From Neiella holothuriorum (GTDB lineage: Bacteria > Pseudomonadota > Gammaproteobacteria > Enterobacterales > Neiellaceae), in the NCBI RefSeq assembly GCF_019457915.1, contig NZ_JAHZSS010000004.1:62001-126000 (forward strand): a DNA stretch of 64,000 bases, given 5' to 3'. A program made the translations under genes and the position numbers. Position 1 is the first letter of the stretch, and every line of letters starts with the position of its first letter. Below are positions 1-7,804 of this stretch, piece after piece. The notes beneath the pieces were generated by a model. That model made no database searches, had not been told where the DNA came from, and was given only the letters and a program-made list of their open reading frames with translations.

Positions 1-1
1 C

Positions 2-91
2 TGGGACGCTGATGGCGGCTATGACGTGGGCTACATCTACGGACCATTACACGGACGCGAATTCTATGCTGGCATCGAATTCAGTTTGTAA
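2..91 (+). CDS. C-terminal end of an outer-membrane beta-barrel protein, probably a TonB-dependent receptor (partial)
   Basis: An open frame enters from the left edge and stops at TAA 89-91. The last visible residues alternate hydrophobic and polar side chains and finish GREFYAGIEFSL. This is the usual shape of the closing strand of a TonB-dependent receptor or other outer-membrane barrel, with aromatic residues at alternate positions near the C-terminus. Only about 29 residues are visible, so neither the family nor the ligand can be named. The next gene starts inside this one in another frame, so the two are probably co-transcribed. Confidence 0.55.
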   Translation, partial: WDADGGYDVGYIYGPLHGREFYAGIEFSL

Positions 92-587
92 GGCTATTGC
101 CGTCGGCATGCTGTCACTTTTGGTCTGGGCGCCCGCCCAGGCCGAAGTGGCAACCACCGAGCAGCTTGACGATTTGCGTCAGGCTGCCAGTGCCACCATT
201 GCGCCAAAAGCAAATGTTGCCTCTATTGCCATGATTTTCCAGCCTGATTGCAGCTGGTGTAAGAAACAGGGCAAAGTGATGCGCGATATTTTAAATACCT
301 GTGGAGAACAGCTTAATATTGCCATTGTTGGCTATAAAGCCAGTTACCGTGAATTACGGCGCGAGTTAAAGCATTTTGATAAGCAGCTACCTGCTCTTGA
401 GGCAAATCGACGTTTTTTAGCGTCAGTTGAGGGCGTTGCCGCCACACCAACTACCTTATTCTTTGATGAGAGCGGTGAGTTACTGCTCAAGCAACGCGGT
501 TATATCCAGCCTGAACAGTTACTTGATGCAGCCGATGCCTTGGCGCAAAACGATTGCGCAACGGTAGGCTCGCTAGCTGCCAACTAA
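66..587 (+). CDS. Exported thioredoxin-fold protein with CSWC motif
   Basis: The predicted protein has 173 residues from ATG 66. The first 26 residues form a signal peptide (one Lys, a hydrophobic run, then AQA before EVATT), so it should act in the periplasm. The motif IFQPDCSWCKKQ carries a CxxC redox pair, and a cis-Pro-like ATPTTLFF segment follows about 80 residues later, as in thioredoxin-like folds. A longer frame opens at 12, but its N-terminus would not be a signal peptide. The start at 66 overlaps the upstream barrel gene by 26 bases, suggesting coupled translation. The substrate is unknown; a role in disulfide handling of the neighbouring receptor is only an inference. Confidence 0.75.
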   Translation: MLASNSVCKAIAVGMLSLLVWAPAQAEVATTEQLDDLRQAASATIAPKANVASIAMIFQPDCSWCKKQGKVMRDILNTCGEQLNIAIVGYKASYRELRRELKHFDKQLPALEANRRFLASVEGVAATPTTLFFDESGELLLKQRGYIQPEQLLDAADALAQNDCATVGSLAAN

Positions 588-593
588 CGTTGA

Positions 594-615
594 TAGCCGC
601 CCAAAAGAGCGGCTA
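594..615. terminator. Weak hairpin between convergent genes
   Basis: TAGCCGC (594-600) pairs with GCGGCTA (609-615) around an 8-base loop. It lies between the thioredoxin-like gene and the convergent antiporter. No clear T-run follows, so termination activity is uncertain. Confidence 0.35.
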
Positions 616-672
616 AACGCAATCCGTTAACGAATTGCCAAGCACAGCTGAACTTCAAAGCCCGAGAGCTGG

Positions 673-1863
673 TTATTCCTCTTTTCTAAGCTTGAGCCAC
701 TTTGCCAATGGCTCTATGGCGCCACCTTGCACAAACACCGAGATCAACACCACAAAGAACACCATATGCAGCATACCCGCAGCGCCGTCTAAACCAGCAG
801 CAACGGGAATTAACGCAAATACAATGGGCGTTGCGCCTTTCAAACCAATGGCTGAAATAAAGGCCCGTTTACGCCAACTTGCTTTGGTAAACGGCGCATA
901 ACACAGCTGCACCGCCAACGGTCGAGCCACGAGAATAAGTAAAATGGCAGGCAATATCGCTTGAATAAACACATGCAGCAGTTCTTGCGGGAATATTTGC
1001 AATCCCAACACCACAAACAGCAGCGCTTGAGCGAGCCAAGACAAACTATTAAAGAAATGCCGGCTCACTTCTAAACCACGGGTAACACCGTTGCCAATCA
1101 CCACGCCAGCCACATAAGACGCCAGCAAGATGTTGCCACCTAACATCTCGCTACCGTAAGTAGCGAGTACCGCACATGCCAAAATAAAGACTGGGATCAG
1201 GCCATATTCTTCCAGTTTGATATGGTTCAACAGCCAGCAACATAACTTTGCTACGCCAAATGCGACCGCAAGCGCCACTGAAATTTGAATGACAAGGCCA
1301 AAACCAATATCGACCATCGATGGTGTGAGCTGAGGTGATACTGCTAGCTCAGTTAGCAGCACGACCAACACCAATGCAACGGGGTCATTGGTCGCCGATT
1401 CAAATTCTAAAATGGTGTCGGTTTTTTCTTTTAACTTGAGCTTTTTCGACTCAAGAATTGAAAAAACCGCAGCAGCATCGGTGGAAGAAACAATGGCACC
1501 AAACAACAAGCAATTTAGCGCAGGCCAACCCAACAGCAAATGAATCATGGTGGCGAATGCGATCGTGGTGAATACCACACCGAATGACGATAAAACGCCA
1601 CCTTCACGATAGGCAATTTTAATGTTTTGTGTCGAGGTAGATAACCCGCCCACAAACACGATGATATTGAGCGCGATGGCACCAACCATGGCCGATAACG
1701 CAGGGTTATCGTACACGAAACCGAACTCGCCATTGCCAAGAGCCAGCCCTACCGCCATAAAAATAAGTAGTGACGGTAACCCCAGCGTGCGCGAAGGGTG
1801 ATGCAGTAAAATACCGATCGCAATTAACGCGGAAAAGCCGATTAAGGCCATTTCAAAACTCAT
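673..1863 (-). CDS. CPA1-family cation/proton antiporter (NhaP2/CvrA-like), short form
   Basis: The predicted 396-residue membrane protein has about 11-12 hydrophobic segments. STDAAAVF (127-134) and ESATNDPVA (155-163) match the signature regions of the K+(Na+)/H+ antiporters of the CPA1 family; the Asn-Asp pair at 159-160 lies in the ion-binding helix. The closest type I recognise is NhaP2/CvrA, which exchanges K+ for H+ at the inner membrane. NhaP2 proteins are usually near 570 residues with a cytoplasmic TrkA_C-type regulatory part; here the protein ends after the membrane domain (LKLRKEE), so that part is absent. The cation preference cannot be read from sequence. Confidence 0.8.
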   Translation of the reverse strand: MSFEMALIGFSALIAIGILLHHPSRTLGLPSLLIFMAVGLALGNGEFGFVYDNPALSAMVGAIALNIIVFVGGLSTSTQNIKIAYREGGVLSSFGVVFTTIAFATMIHLLLGWPALNCLLFGAIVSSTDAAAVFSILESKKLKLKEKTDTILEFESATNDPVALVLVVLLTELAVSPQLTPSMVDIGFGLVIQISVALAVAFGVAKLCCWLLNHIKLEEYGLIPVFILACAVLATYGSEMLGGNILLASYVAGVVIGNGVTRGLEVSRHFFNSLSWLAQALLFVVLGLQIFPQELLHVFIQAILPAILLILVARPLAVQLCYAPFTKASWRKRAFISAIGLKGATPIVFALIPVAAGLDGAAGMLHMVFFVVLISVFVQGGAIEPLAKWLKLRKEE

Positions 1864-2149
1864 ACTACGTCCATATTGCAGCTTTCCTGCTTGAGAGGCT
1901 CAGGTATTCGATTGATTAAAGGTAGCTGTTTACTCTAGCTTTTCACAAACCACGTTCACTATTAAATCTCCCGAATGCATTCGATGTAATGGCACCAACA
2001 GCGTTGCAGTGTTCGACAAACGAGTATGAGCATCAAGCATTGGCGATGTAAAAATGCATAATTTTTAGCCTGTGCTAAATTGCAAATGGATGGTTTTTGA
2101 CCATCCACTATTTTCTACATTCTGACACAACTCATACCAAGGAACGGCT

Positions 2150-2911
2150 ATGACAGAACTAACATTCAAGGAAGAACCACTACCGAGCGGAAAAGGCGAC
2201 CTATTCCGCATTGCCCTTTGGTTACTCGTCATGATTTTGCTACCCAGCATGATCATAGGGTTTTGTATGGGCATCTACTACAGCCTAGTCGCGGCGGCCA
2301 ACAACGAACTAGCAGAATTTGACGTCGCGGCATGGTTTGAACAGGCTCCAGTGATTTTAGCCATGATGCTCGGCGGCTCTATTTTCAGCCTACCCTTGCT
2401 GCTACCGGCAACACCGGGCAAGGGATTGCGTAATGCGCTGACTTTCTGTCGCATCACGACTTTAGAGCGTCATAAAGTCATTACCACGTTAGCTATCGCG
2501 TTCGTATTCTTTGCAACGGTCAACCTTATCGACTATCTCATACCACTGCCGAAAGAGCCGTTTATGCTCCAAATGCAGCAAGGAATCACTTCGGCTAGTG
2601 ACATTGCATTAATGGTATTAACGGTTTGCTTAATAGCACCTGTGGTTGAAGAGTTAATATATCGGGGTTGGTTATTCGGGCGTTTAGAGGCTACTCGCAA
2701 ATGCGGCAAGTATGGTGCTCTTATCATAAGCACCCTGGTGTTTATTTTGATCCACTCTCAATATCAAACCTGGGTTGGCTATGGGGCCGTTGCCATCATG
2801 GGGTTGATATTCGGCTTGCTGCGAATGCGTTATAACAGCACCAGCTACGCAATCATTGCTCATATCGCTTTAAACAGCATGAGTACCATCAGCATGCTGC
2901 TGACTCGCTAA
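2150..2911 (+). CDS. CPBP-family intramembrane metalloprotease (Abi domain)
   Basis: The predicted 253-residue protein has several membrane segments. The conserved CPBP motifs are present in order: EELIYRG (E167, E168, R172), a His in FILIHSQ (H202), and HIALN (H238, N242). These are the glutamate/histidine/asparagine residues of the Rce1-like active site. The family cleaves or processes membrane-associated peptides; bacterial members are implicated in bacteriocin self-immunity or protein maturation, but the substrate here is unknown. It is monocistronic and closed by a strong terminator. Confidence 0.85.
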   Translation: MTELTFKEEPLPSGKGDLFRIALWLLVMILLPSMIIGFCMGIYYSLVAAANNELAEFDVAAWFEQAPVILAMMLGGSIFSLPLLLPATPGKGLRNALTFCRITTLERHKVITTLAIAFVFFATVNLIDYLIPLPKEPFMLQMQQGITSASDIALMVLTVCLIAPVVEELIYRGWLFGRLEATRKCGKYGALIISTLVFILIHSQYQTWVGYGAVAIMGLIFGLLRMRYNSTSYAIIAHIALNSMSTISMLLTR

Positions 2912-2950
2912 CGGTTTCGCTTCATAAAGCTCATAGCGCTGATAAGAGCA

Positions 2951-2988
2951 ATGGGGCTGCCCTAACGGTAGCCCCATTTTTTATTTTT
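2951..2988 (+). terminator. Rho-independent terminator of the CPBP gene
   Basis: The 11-bp stem ATGGGGCTGCC / GGTAGCCCCAT (one G-T pair) with a CTAAC loop is followed by a T-rich run. It reads on the + strand only. Confidence 0.9.
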
Positions 2989-3042
2989 TCGGCCTTGTTT
3001 TGTCATGAGCATTTGAACACGGTACAACTCAAAATATTAACG

Positions 3043-4209
3043 CTACTTTACTTTACTCAAGGTGAACTGAAACCAGATGAAAGCACAGGCCGCAACCGCC
3101 GCACACAGTATATAGGCTTGCGTAGCCCCTAGTCCTTGTTGCCAAATGGGTGCGACCAAAGCAGGCCCGGCCACACTACCGGCACCAAATCCCATGCCGC
3201 TATATAACGCCTGCGCCTTACTTTGATGTTGTGGTGCTACGCCATGATGAAGCCAACGCATCGAACAGGCATGGATAAGTCCGAAGCTTGCTGCGTGTAG
3301 CACTAACGATAACAACAACAACGGGATAACCTCGGCGTACCATGCCATGAGCAACCATCGCGCAACGGTGAGCACAACAGCCATTTGGTACAGCCATGCC
3401 AAACTGAATTTGCTAAACAAATAGCCGATGCGCCAAAACAGCAGTATTTCGGCAATCACGCCAAGGGCAACCAACCAGCCAGCGGCAAACTCACTAAAGC
3501 CCAAGTCGACCATGTGCAGAATAAAAAAGCTGTAATACGCACCGTGACTGGTTTGAATGAAAAAAGCGCCGCCCGCTAAACCAATCAGCAATGGCGTCCA
3601 GAAACGCACATTGTCAGCCCCTTGCGGCGCTGCTGTAGCTTCAACCTCGGCAGGTTGTTGCAGTAGAAGCAATATCATCAACAAACATGCTGATAACAAC
3701 ACACCCAAAGCAACAAAAGCTTGCGGGCCATATTCAGCAATGATGACCCCAGTCAATGTTGAAATGACAATAAAGCCAACACTACCGGCACTTCGAACTT
3801 TACTGTACATGCCCGAAACCGCGGCAAGTTTGCGCAGCGTGATGACTTCCACTTGCGGCAACACCGCCGTCCAGAAAAAGTTAAATGCAGCGAGAGCGAC
3901 AAGCCGCCCAGCTCGACTATCAATCCAGAACAAGCAGGCAAGTGACAGCAGCGCTAATAAAATACCGCCGCGCGCAACGAGCATATGGCGACCGGTTTTA
4001 TCGGCAACATAAGACCAAAGACTCGGCGCGACAATGCGCATGGTGGCGACAAGCGCCAGCACCTGACCAATTTCTTGAGAGTCATACCCGAGCTTGTCGA
4101 GGTACACGCTCAGATAGGGCACCATCAAACCAACGATGGCAAAAAATGAGAAGTAGGCGCCGCTTAGGGAAGGAATGTCGCGGCGTATGAGTGAATTAGA
4201 CGTTTGCAC
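3043..4209 (-). CDS. MFS transporter, HcaT/phenylpropionate-permease-like
   Basis: The predicted 388-residue protein has about 12 membrane segments. The N-terminal half (FFAIVGLMVPYLSVYLDKLGYDSQEIGQ split over helices 1-2) and the overall length match the nucleoside/HcaT-like MFS group (PPP family). The frame stays open upstream, but that part overlaps aroC. I choose GTG 4207-4209, whose first G is the last base of the aroC stop codon (TAGTG), which implies translational coupling. The substrate cannot be inferred, since members of this group are often annotated as phenylpropionate transporters without proof. Confidence 0.8.
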   Translation of the reverse strand: MQTSNSLIRRDIPSLSGAYFSFFAIVGLMVPYLSVYLDKLGYDSQEIGQVLALVATMRIVAPSLWSYVADKTGRHMLVARGGILLALLSLACLFWIDSRAGRLVALAAFNFFWTAVLPQVEVITLRKLAAVSGMYSKVRSAGSVGFIVISTLTGVIIAEYGPQAFVALGVLLSACLLMILLLLQQPAEVEATAAPQGADNVRFWTPLLIGLAGGAFFIQTSHGAYYSFFILHMVDLGFSEFAAGWLVALGVIAEILLFWRIGYLFSKFSLAWLYQMAVVLTVARWLLMAWYAEVIPLLLLSLVLHAASFGLIHACSMRWLHHGVAPQHQSKAQALYSGMGFGAGSVAGPALVAPIWQQGLGATQAYILCAAVAACAFIWFQFTLSKVK

Positions 4210-5315
4210 TAACCGGCTGGCGACTGTCCCGGAATCGGTGGCGTTGGGCCACTTACACCGGCATTCTGGCCACGGTGGCGCAGTAACTGATCCATTAAGG
4301 TAATAGCCATCATTGCTTCGGCAATCGGCACGGCTCGAATACCAACACATGGGTCGTGACGGCCTTTGGTGATCACTTCTGCAGATTCTCCGCTATTTGT
4401 GATGGTTTCACCCGGCACTGTAATGCTCGACGTTGGCTTCAGGGCGATACGGGCAACAATGTCCTGTCCTGATGAAATGCCGCCTAAAACGCCACCGGCA
4501 TGATTACTGGTAAAACCTTGCGGCGTTAAAGTGTCGCGGTGTTCAGAGCCCTTTTGATTGACCACATCAAACCCGTCACCAAATGCCACGCCTTTGACCG
4601 CATTAATACTCATTAACGAATGGGCTAAATCGGCATCGAGTCGATCAAAAACAGGCTCACCCAAACCAACAGGGACTTGCGTGGCAACCACGGTCACTTC
4701 AGCGCCAACCGAGTCACCTTGTTTTTTCAGGTCGCGCATGTAGGCGTCAAGCGCCTCAAGTTTACTCGCATCCGGACAAAAGAAAGCATTTTGATGAATT
4801 TGCTCAAAGTCTACCGTTTCGGCGCGAATGGGCCCCAACTGCGACAAGAAGCCATGAATTTCAACACCATGGACTTGTTTCAAGTATTTCTTGGCGACTG
4901 CGCCGGCAGCCACCCGCATTGCCGTTTCACGTGCAGAAGAGCGCCCACCACCGCGATAATCCCGGAATCCATATTTTTGATCGTAGGTGTAATCCGCGTG
5001 CCCCGGGCGATATAGATCTTTAATGTTCGAGTAATCTTTAGAGCGTTGATCACCGTTGTAAATCACCATGCCAATAGACGTACCCGTGGTGCGGCCTTCA
5101 AATATACCGGATAAAATTTTCACTTCATCATCTTCTCGGCGTTGCGTGGTATAACGCGAGGTACCTGGCTTGCGGCGATCTAAATCGATCTGCAAGTCGG
5201 CTTCAGAGATCGCCAAGCCCGGCGGGCAACCGTCAACAATACAGCCAAGTGCAGTGCCGTGACTTTCGCCAAAGGTGGTAACGGTGAAAAGCTTACCTAT
5301 GGTATTTCCTGACAT
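4209..5315 (-). CDS. aroC: Chorismate synthase
   Basis: The predicted 368-residue cytoplasmic enzyme converts 5-enolpyruvylshikimate-3-phosphate to chorismate, the last step of the shikimate pathway; it needs reduced FMN. GESHG is at residues 16-20, and a [10 protein letters not shown] segment near 120 and the RHDPC segment near 300 match the family signatures. Length is typical. It lies 72 bases downstream of prmB on the same strand and is coupled by a 1-base overlap to the MFS gene. The order prmB-aroC is shared with E. coli. Confidence 0.97.
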   Translation of the reverse strand: MSGNTIGKLFTVTTFGESHGTALGCIVDGCPPGLAISEADLQIDLDRRKPGTSRYTTQRREDDEVKILSGIFEGRTTGTSIGMVIYNGDQRSKDYSNIKDLYRPGHADYTYDQKYGFRDYRGGGRSSARETAMRVAAGAVAKKYLKQVHGVEIHGFLSQLGPIRAETVDFEQIHQNAFFCPDASKLEALDAYMRDLKKQGDSVGAEVTVVATQVPVGLGEPVFDRLDADLAHSLMSINAVKGVAFGDGFDVVNQKGSEHRDTLTPQGFTSNHAGGVLGGISSGQDIVARIALKPTSSITVPGETITNSGESAEVITKGRHDPCVGIRAVPIAEAMMAITLMDQLLRHRGQNAGVSGPTPPIPGQSPAG

Positions 5316-5387
5316 AGTGAAATTACGTCCATTTGCTAATGATTCAGACCAATGAGCTGCACAGCCAATTGGTCATGGGTTGAGCGA

Positions 5388-6308
5388 TTATCCAAACACT
5401 GAGGCGTGGGTCAACAGTGCATTGCGATCGATGGCAAAAATACCATGGCCGCCATTTTGCAATTCAAGCCAAATAAATGGCACATCAGGGAATGCATGAG
5501 CCATGTGTACTTGCGAATTGCCCACTTCACAAATCAATAAGCCATTGTCGGTTAAGTGATCAGGTGCTTCGCGCAACATACGGCGGACTAAATCTAAGCC
5601 ATCATTGCCCGCAGCTAGCGCCAGCTCTGGCTCATGCTGGAACTCTTCCGGTAAATCGCCCATGTCTTCTTCATCTACATACGGTGGATTGCTAACAATC
5701 AGATCGTATTTAACGCCGGGAACTCCATCGAAACAGTCCGACTGAATGGGAAATACCCGTTCATTAAGAGCATGTTCTTCAATATTGATTTCTGCGACAG
5801 CAAGCGCATCAGCCGAAATATCCAGCGCATCGACTTGCGCTTCTGGGTAAGCATACGCAAGCGCAATTGCAATACAGCCACTGCCTGTACAGAGATCTAG
5901 AATTTGCTGCGGACGATGCAACAGCCAAGGTGCAAACTCTTGTTCAATTAGTTCGGCAATGGGAGAGCGAGGGATCAGCACTCGCTCATCAACAAAAAAT
6001 GGCAAACCGGCAAACCATGCTTTGTTGGTCAAATACGGTAACGGTGTACGCTGGTGAATACGCGCTAAAATCAAGTCGACTACTTTTTGCCGCTCTGAGC
6101 GCGTCAGTCGCGCCGTTAAAACTTCTTGGCCAATATCGCCGGGTAAGTGCAAGCAATGGGTGATCAGAGCCACCGCTTCGTCCCACGCGTTATCGGTGCC
6201 GTGACCGAGAAAGATATTGGCATCATTAAATCGGCTAACAGCCCAACGAAGCATGTCCTGAATGGTAACCAGTTCATTGACTGCTTCGTCGACAAATACT
6301 TTATCCAT
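5388..6308 (-). CDS. prmB: Ribosomal protein L3 N5-glutamine methyltransferase
   Basis: The predicted 306-residue SAM-dependent methyltransferase modifies a glutamine of ribosomal protein L3. DLCTGSG (138-144) is the SAM-binding motif I and NPPY (207-210) is the glutamine-methyltransferase signature. IPRSP at 112-116 is typical of PrmB/PrmC proteins. Length and the adjacent aroC support PrmB over PrmC, which normally sits with prfA. The divergently oriented smrB begins 85 bases away, as in related genomes. Confidence 0.95.
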   Translation of the reverse strand: MDKVFVDEAVNELVTIQDMLRWAVSRFNDANIFLGHGTDNAWDEAVALITHCLHLPGDIGQEVLTARLTRSERQKVVDLILARIHQRTPLPYLTNKAWFAGLPFFVDERVLIPRSPIAELIEQEFAPWLLHRPQQILDLCTGSGCIAIALAYAYPEAQVDALDISADALAVAEINIEEHALNERVFPIQSDCFDGVPGVKYDLIVSNPPYVDEEDMGDLPEEFQHEPELALAAGNDGLDLVRRMLREAPDHLTDNGLLICEVGNSQVHMAHAFPDVPFIWLELQNGGHGIFAIDRNALLTHASVFG

Positions 6309-6393
6309 TTAGTTATCCCTTGGTGTCCGCCAAGCTCACAGGTAACATAACGCCAATTTCGATTAACCGCATAACCACTACGGAGACGCCTCA

Positions 6394-6921
6394 ATGACGC
6401 CCTCTGACGATGATGAGCTTGAATTTCGCCAGCTGATGGCTGACGTCAAACAATTGCGGCAGGATACCATATCGCACACACCTCAGCGCACAAAAAAGCG
6501 CTCAGATAAAGTCATTGCCCAGCAACAAGAAGCGGTGCGTGAAGCTGAGTTTTTCTTTTCAGACACCTATGAAGCGCACTTTGCCGAACCAGAGCGCATT
6601 AGTTGGTTGAGTGAGCAAGCACCAGCCGATGCCGCCAAGCAATTAAAGCGCGGTCAGTTGCAACCCGATTTGATGTTAGATCTTCATGGCATGACACAAG
6701 CCGAAGCCAAGTTAGAGTTGGCGGCGTTGCTGGCATCGGCCAGACGTCAACGCATTCAGTGTGTCAGTGTGATGACGGGCCTTGGTACCGGCATTTTGAA
6801 AAATCGACTGCCCCATTGGTTGGTGCAACACCCAGACGTACAGGCATTTTGCCAGGCGCCACGCAACTGGGGAGGACGTAGCGCACTGTTGGTATTACTT
6901 CACGTTGATGAACTTATGTGA
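6394..6921 (+). CDS. smrB: Smr-domain endonuclease SmrB
   Basis: The predicted 175-residue protein has a C-terminal Smr domain. DLHG is at 96-99 and a glycine-rich TGLGTGILK segment is at 128-136, both family signatures. SmrB is known to cleave mRNA between collided ribosomes during rescue. The N-terminal 80 residues are charged and probably mediate ribosome contact. Position between prmB (divergent) and sixA (convergent) matches the E. coli neighbourhood. Confidence 0.93.
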   Translation: MTPSDDDELEFRQLMADVKQLRQDTISHTPQRTKKRSDKVIAQQQEAVREAEFFFSDTYEAHFAEPERISWLSEQAPADAAKQLKRGQLQPDLMLDLHGMTQAEAKLELAALLASARRQRIQCVSVMTGLGTGILKNRLPHWLVQHPDVQAFCQAPRNWGGRSALLVLLHVDELM

Positions 6922-6952
6922 GAACAGACGAATATAAGAAACGTTAGCGCCT

Positions 6953-7432
6953 TCAGCGGCACTCGTGAGGTGCTTTAATCCATTTCAAATGGCCAAGCTG
7001 CGACTCCGTATCGAGCTCAAGACAAGCAACACCCGATGTGCAGAAAATAGGCGCATGGCGACCACTATCAAGGGCTTCAACTAAAAATGAAACCAATGGC
7101 ATGTGGCTAACCACTAACACCGCATTAACCGCTTTGGCGTTCGCCAAGTCCCACAAATAGCTTGCTGCCGATTCGGCCGAGGCACTTGGAATTAAATAAT
7201 CGTGGGTTTCTTCCACCGCGTTGCCATATTTCCAACTGGTTTTCAGTGCTTCCAACGATTGCTCTGCGCGCACGTAAGGGCTTACCAGCGCATATTCAAC
7301 AGTATGCTGAATCGACGACAGCCAGCGACCCACCTGAGCACACTCAGATGCCCCAACCGGAGTCAGTTGACGCTCCCGATCGCGCCCAGCAAGACTCTCT
7401 GCCTCACCATGACGCATTACGTATACCAGCAT
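6953..7432 (-). CDS. sixA: Phosphohistidine phosphatase SixA
   Basis: The predicted 159-residue histidine-phosphatase-superfamily protein starts MLVYVMRHGEAES, with the catalytic RHGE at residues 7-10. A second catalytic His lies in VVSHMPLVS. SixA removes phosphate from histidine in phosphotransfer proteins (ArcB Hpt, and NPr in the nitrogen PTS). The open frame extends to 7489, but ATG 7432 gives the family length and places the RHG motif correctly. It is convergent with smrB with only 31 bases between them. Confidence 0.93.
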   Translation of the reverse strand: MLVYVMRHGEAESLAGRDRERQLTPVGASECAQVGRWLSSIQHTVEYALVSPYVRAEQSLEALKTSWKYGNAVEETHDYLIPSASAESAASYLWDLANAKAVNAVLVVSHMPLVSFLVEALDSGRHAPIFCTSGVACLELDTESQLGHLKWIKAPHECR

Positions 7433-7804
7433 GTATCCGCCTAAATTGCCGTAATAGAATAATCGTCGCGAATTGTACTCTTTGCCCACGTTAACTCAAG
7501 CAATCTCGACAACCATTACTCACTAAGTTAACCACGGATGTTTTGAAGCTCCGCCGCGACAGTATGTCAATCAACGTCTAGTATTAATGGAATTTTTAAC
7601 TTTGCGCTTGTTTTTGCTGTGATTTATTGGTTAGTTACACAAAGACTATAGCGCCGACAAATGTTGGCCAAAACGGTAGCCCTCAAATTAGCGGTGAGTT
7701 GCAGCACCCTCTTCGCAAGAACTAAACGATAAAAACAAAGGCTTCGGCAAACAACGCCAGTATTCGCCAGCCACCAAAAATAACGCTAACAATAGAGATT
7801 AAAT
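7433..7804. other. 372-base intergenic region between divergent sixA and the M16 peptidase gene
   Basis: The region must hold the promoters of the divergent sixA and M16 peptidase genes. I see no convincing operator, RNA gene or additional coding frame. A short conserved-looking frame runs to 7489 only as an extension of sixA. Confidence 0.5.

Noticed and set aside
3557-4190. Frames antisense to the MFS gene
   Set aside because: They are shadows of a conserved 12-helix transporter and lack start signals.
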